Shown here: positions 1 through 6,362 of the stretch, one piece after another
Layout of the letters: each line of letters opens with the position of its first letter
How positions within the stretch are numbered: the stretch's first letter is position 1
Origin: Fibrobacter sp. UBA1313
Lineage (GTDB): Bacteria; Fibrobacterota; Fibrobacteria; Fibrobacterales; Fibrobacteraceae
Reading direction: 5' to 3'
Assembly (NCBI GenBank): GCA_002307115.1
Contig: DBTP01000128.1
Location: forward strand, 1-17,782
DNA length: 17,782 nt
Translations under genes and position numbers: made by a program
The notes under the pieces: model-generated
Database searches by the model: none
The model's input: only the letters and a program-made list of their open reading frames with translations
Told to the model about the DNA's origin: nothing

Positions 1-311
1 ATGTCACCCCTTATTCGTTAGATAATATTCTAGTAGGAATCGAAAAGACGATTGTAGATTTCCCCATTTGCATACAAACGCTATTCTGCCAAGTGGATTC
101 GGATATCCCTTCCGATAAAGAAATCGATCTTTATATTGATCGCGTCAAACGGATCTACGAAAAGAACCCTAAGAATCTCATGGAAGTCCAACTTTATGGG
201 GTCATTCGACACACCGCACGTCCTCGGGTGTTTCCTCTCGACAAATTCTTTTTGGAATCTATCGCTGAAAGAATACGCAAAGAAATTCCAGCGAAAGTCA
301 AGGTGTATTAA
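1..311 (+). CDS. C-terminal fragment of a radical SAM / Fe-S oxidoreductase-like protein (5' end outside window)
   Basis: The frame is open from the first complete codon at position 3 to a TAA at 309-311, so this is the last ~102 residues of a longer gene. A GTG at 93 could start a short 72-residue protein, but the upstream frame continues without a stop and reads like protein (DNILVGIEKTIVDFPICIQT), so a partial gene is more likely. The end of the fragment, with LMEVQLYGVIRHTARPRVFP followed by a helix containing LESIAERIRKEI, resembles the C-terminus of the radical SAM family related to Fe-S oxidoreductases (COG0731-like), where a 'VQLYTV-R-P-(A)' strand is followed by 'PL--EEL--IA'. The catalytic CxxxCxxC cluster would lie upstream of the window and cannot be seen. 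The assignment rests on pattern memory only. It is convergent with the gene ending at 360. Confidence 0.55.
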   Translation, partial: VTPYSLDNILVGIEKTIVDFPICIQTLFCQVDSDIPSDKEIDLYIDRVKRIYEKNPKNLMEVQLYGVIRHTARPRVFPLDKFFLESIAERIRKEIPAKVKVY

Positions 312-362
312 CAGGCTCCTCAAGAACCCCATTTCGGAGCTTGCCTGTTAAACGTCTTTTTA
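310..362 (+). terminator. Possible intrinsic terminator of the left-edge gene
   Basis: An inverted repeat AACAGGC (310-316) / GCCTGTT (343-349) has inner complementary bases TCC/GGA separated by a small bulge. It begins on the stop codon of the left-edge gene and is followed by a short T-rich run at 354-361. The run lies a few bases from the stem, so the terminator is weaker than canonical. On the minus strand no T-run follows the stem, so it would not obviously stop transcripts from the convergent cluster. Confidence 0.4.
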
Positions 363-1121
363 AACCGTTCTTACAAGAACCGCCACGGTAGTTAAAACGA
401 GAGCCAAGGCTCCGATCACTAACACAAGACGCCCAAAAAAACGACCCGTTTTTTCGTACACATAGGCTTTACTACCATCTGGTAAACGCTTGCGACGGAA
501 AGACCAATTCCAACCAGAAATCACGACCAGGCATGCAGCTAAAAAGCAAATCATGAGGACATACAGAAAATGAGAGTTGTTGAGAGTAAAAAAGCTCACC
601 ACACTGAATACAACTGAAGCTACGCCCGCAATAAAACCCAAAACCAGATTGGATGTTCCGGCTGCTAAAGGCGTTGCTAATTCCTTAATGCGCTCTTCGC
701 GAAATTGGACTAGCTCCGCTTCGGTGAATTCTTTACCGTGTTGTTCTTTCAACAAACGCAAGGCCAAGGCATAGTCTACCTGATTCCATTCATCAGGAGC
801 CTTCAAAATATCCATTAACTCTTCTTCACCGAAAGAGGCGAGATAATCGTCAGGGGTTATCTCTATAGTATTGCCATCCCCTGCTAAAACCTCCAAAACT
901 TTCCGTGCCCGCTCAATATCTTTCGAAAGCACTTGAACAATGACAGCATCGGCACCCCGATTCTGAAAATCGAATCCGAGAGGATCCCCGCTCGCATTAG
1001 CATCTTTCACAAGGTCATAAGGAATTTCATTTTCATCAAGAATTGACGTCAGCACTTCAGCATCTTCAGGAGTGCCAAAAGACTGAAGCGGCATCCATTC
1101 CAAATCTTTTTGTTCGTTCAT
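360..1121 (-). CDS. DUF2007-like N-terminal domain plus three-helix membrane protein
   Basis: 253 residues. The first ~80 residues (PLQSFGTPEDAEVLTSILDE, then an ADAVIVQV strand and an SKDIERARKVLEVL helix) match the pattern of DUF2007, a small fold often labelled 'putative signal transducing protein': a strand, a helix that reads 'EA..L...L...GIP', and a final 'V....d...A...L' unit. A mainly helical charged segment follows (about 95-150). Then come three predicted membrane helices at about 156-179, 183-204 and 228-250, joined by a basic loop (FRRKRLPDG). Its ATG overlaps the TGA of the PfkB-type kinase by four bases (ATGA), so translation is probably coupled. It is the last gene of the long minus-strand cluster. 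No specific function can be assigned; the DUF2007 match is inferred from pattern. Confidence 0.75.
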   Translation of the reverse strand: MNEQKDLEWMPLQSFGTPEDAEVLTSILDENEIPYDLVKDANASGDPLGFDFQNRGADAVIVQVLSKDIERARKVLEVLAGDGNTIEITPDDYLASFGEEELMDILKAPDEWNQVDYALALRLLKEQHGKEFTEAELVQFREERIKELATPLAAGTSNLVLGFIAGVASVVFSVVSFFTLNNSHFLYVLMICFLAACLVVISGWNWSFRRKRLPDGSKAYVYEKTGRFFGRLVLVIGALALVLTTVAVLVRTV

Positions 1122-2086
1122 AATGTTACCATCCCTGTTTTAATACGTTCCCAGCCCTCTTCTGGAATTCTAGGCCCAAGTACTTGAACCACTTCCGAAG
1201 CGACAAGACTCGCCAAGTTGCCACACTTTTTCATATCCCAACCGGAAAGCAAACCAAAAAGAAAACCCGAGGCCCAAAGATCACCAGCCCCTGTAGTATC
1301 TACCGCTTTTACCAGGCGAGCGTCCACCTTGGTGACTACAGAATCCTTCGCGATCAAAGCACCACGAGAGCCTATTTTCACAACGGCAATTTTAGCAAGC
1401 TTCGAGAGTTGTTCCAAAGCGGCTTCTTCTTCAAGGCCTGTATACGCGCGTGCTTCATCCTCATTAGCGATGACAACATCGATCATTTTTTCTTTGAAAA
1501 GCGTATCGAAAAGTGGTCGACAATCATGAACTACACCAAAAGAACCAAAATCAAGGGCAGTCATAACTCCTTGTGCGCGCGCTGTTTCAACAGCAAACTT
1601 AAAGCATTCCGCATCATAAGCGCGGTATCCTTCCATGTAAAGGAGGCCTACCTCTTTAAAAATTTCAGGGACAATGTCTTTAGAAGAAAGATCATTGGAA
1701 GCCCCAAGATACGTGTACATAGTGCGCTGTGCATCGGGAGTGACCGCCGCAAGAACGCATCCCGTAGCAAGAGAAGAATGTCCCAGTTTCGATTCCACGT
1801 GAGAGTCCGCTAAATGTTTTTCAAAAACTTCTCCAAGAGAGTCTTTGCCCACCTTGGCAATAAAAGAAGAATTCCCACCAAGACGAGCAAAACCCACCAT
1901 GGTATTGCAAGCAGACCCGCCTGGAACAAGCGTTGGCGTAAGAACACTTTCCAAGTATTTTTTCATCTCTGGAAAACCCACCATGGTCATTCCACCCTTG
2001 GGTTTTCCTGTTTTCGCAATCCAAGTATCATCCACTTGAATTAGCATATCCACCAAAGCTGCGCCTAAACCTAATACTTTCTTCAT
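1118..2086 (-). CDS. PfkB-family kinase, adenosine kinase-like
   Basis: 322 residues from the chosen ATG. Members transfer the ATP gamma-phosphate to a sugar or nucleoside hydroxyl in the cytoplasm. Both PfkB signatures are visible: a GGSACNT segment leading into FARLGG (about 56-71) near the N-terminus, and DTTGAGD at 263-269, which holds the anion hole and the catalytic base (Asp269). The start MKKVLGLGAALVDML is typical of the adenosine kinase/ribokinase fold, and the family length of about 320-340 is matched. Overall character (long GMTMV segment, VPGGSACNT) points to bacterial adenosine kinase-like proteins, but the substrate cannot be proven by reading. An in-frame GTG at 2095 would add three residues; the ATG at 2086 is preferred because a GAGGTG Shine-Dalgarno sits six bases upstream and the GTG lies within it. 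It overlaps the next gene by four bases. Confidence 0.85.
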   Translation of the reverse strand: MKKVLGLGAALVDMLIQVDDTWIAKTGKPKGGMTMVGFPEMKKYLESVLTPTLVPGGSACNTMVGFARLGGNSSFIAKVGKDSLGEVFEKHLADSHVESKLGHSSLATGCVLAAVTPDAQRTMYTYLGASNDLSSKDIVPEIFKEVGLLYMEGYRAYDAECFKFAVETARAQGVMTALDFGSFGVVHDCRPLFDTLFKEKMIDVVIANEDEARAYTGLEEEAALEQLSKLAKIAVVKIGSRGALIAKDSVVTKVDARLVKAVDTTGAGDLWASGFLFGLLSGWDMKKCGNLASLVASEVVQVLGPRIPEEGWERIKTGMVTL

Positions 2087-2092
2087 GAATAA

Positions 2093-2098
2093 CACCTC
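2093..2098 (-). promoter_or_regulatory. Ribosome binding site deciding the kinase start
   Basis: Minus-strand GAGGTG, six bases (TTATTC) before the ATG at 2086-2084. It covers the competing in-frame GTG at 2095-2093, so the ATG is the better start. Confidence 0.65.
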
Positions 2099-2103
2099 AA
2101 ATT

Positions 2104-2922
2104 CTATGAGTGAGAACGACGTTTACGTTCTTCACTCGCCCGGATTAAATATGCCTTTTCTGATTCGGTCAAAGAGTTTACACCACTGCGACTCACCTTC
2201 TGAAGAATCATATTCAACTGTTGATCTTGGTCAATATAACCCACTTCTCCCTCTAATATTTTATCAGAAGCCGAAGATTTTTCTCGGCGATTTTTTATTT
2301 CACCTCGAAGCATATTCCAAGAAAAATTTTTCGAATAAAAATACATGCAAATAAAACCCGAAACAACGCCACCCAAGTGAGTGTAGTGCGCAATGGAATC
2401 TCCACTCTTAGAAAGTACAAGATCTAAGGCAATAAATACCCAAATTGCATGTTTAATTTTTAAAGGAAGAATAAAGAAAATGAGAATCATACGATCTGGG
2501 AAAATTTTTGCGTATGCCACAAGAACTCCCATCAAAGCACCAGAAGCACCCAGAATGACCGCAAATTGATGTGAAAGAAGATAAAAGGGAATGCTGAAAA
2601 GGCCTGCAAATATAGCCGAGAATAGGTACAAAAACAAAAACCAACGATTCCCCATATAGAGGGCAACATCGTCACCAAAAGACCAGAGAATCATCATATT
2701 AAAGAGAAAGTGCCAAACACCACCATGGAGAAACGCATACGTCAAATAACGCCACACCTCTGTGTAAGCATCCGGGATCAAGGCCAAATGTCCTAGAAGA
2801 AAAGTTTGTGTATCAATACGCAGTAGCGAACCCAATAGGTTCAAAACAAAAAAGGCCGCATTGATCAAAAGAAGAATCCTCACTGGGGAGGTTAATTCAC
2901 GAAAAGGTTTTAATCCGAACAT
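2104..2922 (-). CDS. Rhomboid-family intramembrane serine protease with a soluble C-terminal extension
   Basis: 272 residues, hydrophobic with about six membrane helices in residues 14-197. Rhomboids cut transmembrane segments within the membrane using a Ser-His dyad. The nucleophile motif GASG is at 125-128 (Ser127), and the histidine is in the HLGG motif at 182-185 (His182). The upstream loop has the family pattern WRYLTYAFLHGGVWHFLFN (57-75), in which His71 and Asn75 match the HxxxN residues that line the active site. After the last helix there is a ~70-residue charged tail that ends with a 'ILQKVSRSGVNSLTESEKAYL' type helix pair, a small domain (DUF6576-like) common behind bacterial rhomboids. 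The start codon lies inside the end of coaD (13-base overlap), so the two are probably translated together. Substrates are unknown. Confidence 0.9.
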   Translation of the reverse strand: MFGLKPFRELTSPVRILLLINAAFFVLNLLGSLLRIDTQTFLLGHLALIPDAYTEVWRYLTYAFLHGGVWHFLFNMMILWSFGDDVALYMGNRWFLFLYLFSAIFAGLFSIPFYLLSHQFAVILGASGALMGVLVAYAKIFPDRMILIFFILPLKIKHAIWVFIALDLVLSKSGDSIAHYTHLGGVVSGFICMYFYSKNFSWNMLRGEIKNRREKSSASDKILEGEVGYIDQDQQLNMILQKVSRSGVNSLTESEKAYLIRASEERKRRSHS

Positions 2923-3419
2923 TTAATAAGACTCCATTCTTTCATAAGCATCTCTTGAATACTCGCTGGGATGAGCGAAGTTATTCCGCCCCCATATTTT
3001 AAAAGTTCGCGAACCACACTACTGGAAACGGCCAAATACTGTACATCACCAGGAAAAAAAATGGTTTCACATTCTGAGTACAATTGTTGATTATTCCATG
3101 CAATAGAACGTTCCCATTCCAAATCAGCACCACTGCGAATACCACGAACCAAATAACGAAAATGCTTTTGTTTAAGATAATCTACAGTAAGGCCTGAATA
3201 GGTATCTACTTCCACATTGGAAAAAGACTCTACCGATTTTTTGATCAGCCGCACACGAACCTCTGTTGAAAAGAGCGCACGCTTCGCTGTATTTTCGGCA
3301 ACTAAAACAATCACTTTATCAAAAAGCAAAGACGCTTTTTGAACGACATCTAAATGTCCAAGAGTAAAAGGATCAAAAGATCCGGCAAAAACGGCGCCGC
3401 GAAAAGATTGATTTTCCAT
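2910..3419 (-). CDS. coaD: Phosphopantetheine adenylyltransferase
   Basis: 169 residues, close to the usual ~160. The enzyme catalyses the reversible transfer of AMP from ATP to 4'-phosphopantetheine, the penultimate step of coenzyme A synthesis in the cytoplasm. The nucleotidyltransferase signature is clear: GSFDPFTLGH at 13-22, with TLGH as the (T/H)xGH ATP-binding motif. RGIRSGADLEWE (92-103) and the SSSVVRE segment (132-138, the ISSTxxR motif of the family) bind the substrates. The gene starts nine bases after rsmD stops, a pairing (rsmD-coaD) found in many bacteria, and its 3' end overlaps the rhomboid gene by 13 bases. Confidence 0.95.
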   Translation of the reverse strand: MENQSFRGAVFAGSFDPFTLGHLDVVQKASLLFDKVIVLVAENTAKRALFSTEVRVRLIKKSVESFSNVEVDTYSGLTVDYLKQKHFRYLVRGIRSGADLEWERSIAWNNQQLYSECETIFFPGDVQYLAVSSSVVRELLKYGGGITSLIPASIQEMLMKEWSLIKCSD

Positions 3420-3428
3420 GTGCCAAAA

Positions 3429-3962
3429 TTACAAAGATGTGCGGAAGAAAATCAGGGAGGACTCTCCATAACGCCGAACCTCGCCTTCTTTGCTCCATAA
3501 AGGAAGAGATCGGCTCGGGGCTTCGAACACCGCGGTACCCCCAGGCTTCAGCCATTTCAAAAAAGGACGCAAATCAGGGTATTCATAAATAAATGGAGGA
3601 TCGGCATAAATCAAATCAAATCCATCGGTTTCAGGGCAAGGGTCTGCTGCCAAAGTAAGCGCATTCTTCGTAAGTAAGCAAAGCGATTGACCTATATCCA
3701 ACATTTGGTACGCTTTATAAATCAATCGAGCCTGGGAACTATTCTTCTCCACGGCATACACTTTAGACGCACCGCGGCTCAAGGCTTCAATGCCCATGAT
3801 ACCACTTCCTGCAAAAAGATCCAACATCACAAAACCATCCACATCAGGAATGATATTGAACAAAGCCTCACGCGTAACGGAGGCTGTGGGTCTGGTCTTT
3901 GTCGTTGGGGGAGAAGGAATCATGCGGCTCCCAAAAACGCCGCCAGTCACTCGAATGGCCAT
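3429..3962 (-). CDS. rsmD: 16S rRNA (guanine(966)-N2)-methyltransferase
   Basis: 177 residues, close to the usual 180-200. RsmD uses S-adenosylmethionine to methylate N2 of G966 in the 30S subunit. Visible motifs are the RsmD N-terminal pattern RVTGG (4-8) and TRPTASVTREALFNI (23-37), SAM motif I DLFAGSG (48-54) followed by GIEALSRGA, an acidic end to the next strand (VEKN), the catalytic DPPF tetrad (121-124), and the C-terminal YGESSLIFFR strand. An AAGG ribosome site precedes the ATG. It sits nine bases after the PilN-like gene and nine before coaD. Confidence 0.95.
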   Translation of the reverse strand: MAIRVTGGVFGSRMIPSPPTTKTRPTASVTREALFNIIPDVDGFVMLDLFAGSGIMGIEALSRGASKVYAVEKNSSQARLIYKAYQMLDIGQSLCLLTKNALTLAADPCPETDGFDLIYADPPFIYEYPDLRPFLKWLKPGGTAVFEAPSRSLPLWSKEGEVRRYGESSLIFFRTSL

Positions 3963-3971
3963 TAGAACCTT

Positions 3972-5012
3972 TTAGCGAGTAACGTACATGACTAGCTTCA
4001 TCATTGTCGCTAGGGCATCTTTGTTAGCAGCTCGCATTTCCATTTTCTGAACGCCGATACGAACCGGAGACTTTTGGTATGCATCCATAAAATGAAGCAT
4101 CACTTGGAAGTCCGCGTTGGAAGTAACGCGGTAGGTGTAACGTTTGTACACACCGAAATCCTCTACTGAAGGATGATCAAAACCTACCAGATTGACCTTG
4201 CCTGAAATATCCAAGGCACGCAACGCGTTTACTTCAAGAGCCACATCGGATTCTTTCACAAAAGACTTCGCCACTGAATTCGGATCGAGACGTGTTGCCG
4301 TCATTTCTCCATAAGCAGTGATATCCGTTGCTGGGGCATTCTCGGGGAGTGGAGGCGTTTTGAAATTTGCACTCGCAAGACGTAGGCGCTCCAAGTATCC
4401 TCTCTGAAGCAATGGATTTTCTGCAACACCGTGGATGTAGTAGAAATTCGGAGCTTGATAAATCAAATCGGCAAAGTTCACGTTATCTGGAGTGACCGCA
4501 TTGATAAAGACAAGAATTTGAGAAGCCATCGCTTTTTGATAAGCGATCTGTTCCAAAGGAAGGAAAGATGCATAAACATCACGCTTGGATTCCTTCATAA
4601 ATTGTTCTGGTCGCACATCACTCGCCACACGTTCAAGAGGAATCTGAGATCCCGCGGCCGCAAGGAGAGCTGCAGCAGCATCCGCAGCATGTTGACTTTG
4701 AATAGAACCGCCAGCAGATGTGGTACGCGCTGCGGCAAAATCCGTAGATAGACCTTCCCTGCTCGGATCTTCTACACCAAGAGCGGAAAGAATAGGAACA
4801 GGAATGACCCCTTCTAATGGTTTGGGAAGACCCGCCAAAACAAAGAAAGAAATCATCCCCACAAAACCAAGTACCACCACGAGTAGAATGGATAAGGCCA
4901 CATGTTGCTTGGATCTTCTAGAGGTCACATCCACTGATGCAAAACTTACCTGGGCACTACTTCCGAGACTATTTGCACGGTTAGCGGCTTCAATTAGATT
5001 CATACGAATCAT
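3972..5012 (-). CDS. PilN-like type IV pilus inner-membrane protein, possibly a PilN-PilO fusion
   Basis: 346 residues from the chosen ATG. PilN proteins bind PilM through a short cytoplasmic N-terminus and pair with PilO in the periplasm. The N-terminus MIRMNLIEA matches the PilN start pattern 'MIRINLLP', and one membrane helix follows at about 38-61. Next come an Ala-rich linker (92-122) and a segment at about 165-245 whose pattern (VTPDNVNFADLIYQAPNFYYIHGVA, shortened here to its key residues) resembles the PilN ferredoxin-like domain. A last part (about 255-345) with VYKRYTYRV and FQVMLHFMDAYQKS looks like the C-terminal half of PilO/GspM. PilN is usually ~180-220 residues, so the length supports two domains; no separate pilO is nearby. 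An upstream in-frame start at 5054 would lie inside pilM; the ATG at 5012, overlapping the pilM stop as ATGA, is preferred. Role by context is strong; the fusion is inferred. Confidence 0.7.
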   Translation of the reverse strand: MIRMNLIEAANRANSLGSSAQVSFASVDVTSRRSKQHVALSILLVVVLGFVGMISFFVLAGLPKPLEGVIPVPILSALGVEDPSREGLSTDFAAARTTSAGGSIQSQHAADAAAALLAAAGSQIPLERVASDVRPEQFMKESKRDVYASFLPLEQIAYQKAMASQILVFINAVTPDNVNFADLIYQAPNFYYIHGVAENPLLQRGYLERLRLASANFKTPPLPENAPATDITAYGEMTATRLDPNSVAKSFVKESDVALEVNALRALDISGKVNLVGFDHPSVEDFGVYKRYTYRVTSNADFQVMLHFMDAYQKSPVRIGVQKMEMRAANKDALATMMKLVMYVTR

Positions 5013-5917
5013 TCGTTCCCCCCACGCAAAGCAACACCAATAGCCCCTGCACAAGACAAGATGTGACTCACACTTTGCTCATCTACAGGCAGTTTTACAT
5101 TTGAAAAAGAATCCATAAGAGAAAGCGTATAGTTAGAAGCAACAGAACGCAAAGATTCCACAAATAAAATATCTGACGCCAGTTCGCCGCAGAGACGAAT
5201 ATGCGTGGTCGAAGCCCCGTTGACATCTGCGGCAAGATGTATCTGCTCCACGATAGAATGTGCCAACTGCATATAAGCTTCTTCACGCGACTTTCCCACT
5301 AACTCAAGAGTGGAGCAACAACGAAGCGCTTGTAAGTTTTTGGCGGAAGCCCACATAAGCATTACACCAGAAACATCCGCTTTGATCACACACTGTAATT
5401 CGGACGAGAGATCAAAGCCAACTTCTAAAAGGTTGAGAATGGAAATAACATCCACCTCTAAAATCTTAGGGGCAATTCTTTTATTGCGGAAGCCCTTACG
5501 AATGGCGTCTACCCATACCCGACGCATCGCAATGAGTAACACGGTATGACCAAACTTGGCATCCCCATTCAGGATCTGAAAATCCAAGAAATAAGAGTCT
5601 ACTTCTGTGTTAATAATTGATCGTAAATACCAACGAAGGAAATCGGAAATATCAGTCGCTTCAGGGGGTACAAAAACTTGGCGTACAATAGATCTAAAAG
5701 AAGACACAGTCAAGGAGACTGTACCGAGCTCGATACTTTCATCTTCTGCAAGCCATCCTTGCAGCGCAGCTTCAAAAGAGGGCACATCATCGAGAGGGCT
5801 TGTCCCTGTCTCTAAAGTGGCAGCCTTCAAGATCTTCTTTTCAGAAGGATCATAAAGGGCTACTTTGAGAAGAACATCACCCGCTTCGATACCCAGATGT
5901 AACTTTGTATCATTCAT
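5009..5917 (-). CDS. PilM-like actin-fold protein of a type IV pilus/secretion platform
   Basis: 302 residues. PilM is a cytoplasmic actin-like ATPase that binds the PilN N-terminus beneath the inner membrane. The N-terminal LGIEAGDVLLKVALYD strand-turn-strand matches the first phosphate loop of the fold, but the usual 'GxDIGxxSxK' is degenerate. The end CAGAIGVALRGG (near residues 288-299) matches the conserved 'AIGLALRG' of PilM. The gene immediately before PilN (ATGA overlap) is the standard pilM-pilN order. No membrane segment is visible, which argues against a one-piece GspL. The start ATG at 5917 has no strong Shine-Dalgarno. Family identity is a pattern judgement supported by context. 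Whether it still binds ATP is uncertain given the altered first loop. Confidence 0.7.
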   Translation of the reverse strand: MNDTKLHLGIEAGDVLLKVALYDPSEKKILKAATLETGTSPLDDVPSFEAALQGWLAEDESIELGTVSLTVSSFRSIVRQVFVPPEATDISDFLRWYLRSIINTEVDSYFLDFQILNGDAKFGHTVLLIAMRRVWVDAIRKGFRNKRIAPKILEVDVISILNLLEVGFDLSSELQCVIKADVSGVMLMWASAKNLQALRCCSTLELVGKSREEAYMQLAHSIVEQIHLAADVNGASTTHIRLCGELASDILFVESLRSVASNYTLSLMDSFSNVKLPVDEQSVSHILSCAGAIGVALRGGNE

Positions 5918-5951
5918 ATTTACAACGACTTAGGTTCAATTGACTATAAAA

Positions 5952-6362
5952 TTAATCAAAAATAATAAAGGGAAGAATAGTTTTCGATTTTTTATCTCCT
6001 ATTCCAGACACTTTTCGTAGATCCGCAGCACTTTTAAAGGGGCCAACAGTGCTTCGATGTGCAATGATCCTATCTGCAAGTTTAGGACCCACCCCTTTGA
6101 GGGCGCAAAGCTCTTCTGAAGACGCCCGATTAATAGCGATAGGAAACTGAACTTTTTTGCTTGTTTTTTTTGTTTTTAAAACCTTTGGAGAGTCCCCTTT
6201 CTTAACATCGTTTTGGGGCCAAGACTCCACAACAGGAGCCTCCTCGGAATAAGAGAACGATTCAATGGAAGGAATTGGATTCCAAGGAGAAAGGCGTACA
6301 AGCCATCCTGTTCCCAAAAGGAACAGGGCGAGGAACAGAACTTTTTTCTCAGGGGCGTTCAT
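5952..6362 (-). CDS. ComEA-like helix-hairpin-helix protein with N-terminal membrane anchor
   Basis: 136 residues. A single hydrophobic segment lies at about 8-24 (FLALFLLGTGWLV). It is followed by a low-complexity, lysine-rich linker and then a ComEA-type domain (76-133). Two helix-hairpin-helix units are visible: LKGVGPKLADRI (88-99) and VSGIGDKKSKTI (118-129), with INRASSEEL in front and GPFKSAADL between. ComEA binds incoming double-stranded DNA non-specifically at the periplasmic face during natural transformation, pulled in by a type IV pilus. Here it directly precedes the PilM/PilN genes (34-base gap) and overlaps pyrG by 14 bases. Similar HhH proteins without a role in competence exist, so DNA uptake is an inference from neighbours. 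Confidence 0.8.
   Translation of the reverse strand: MNAPEKKVLFLALFLLGTGWLVRLSPWNPIPSIESFSYSEEAPVVESWPQNDVKKGDSPKVLKTKKTSKKVQFPIAINRASSEELCALKGVGPKLADRIIAHRSTVGPFKSAADLRKVSGIGDKKSKTILPFIIFD

Noticed and set aside
93..311. Stand-alone 72-residue protein starting at GTG 93
   Set aside because: The same frame is open to the left edge and reads as protein, so the GTG is internal to a longer gene.
1184..1813. 209-residue plus-strand frame opposite the PfkB-type kinase
   Set aside because: It lies wholly antisense to a gene with both PfkB signatures; its composition (Arg, Lys, Phe, Ser, His rich) is that of a shadow frame and it has no ribosome site.
3972..5054. PilN-like start at 5054 giving 14 extra residues
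   Set aside because: The extra residues (Cys/Trp-rich) lie in the end of pilM, and the ATG at 5012 has the PilN-type MIRMN start with an ATGA overlap.
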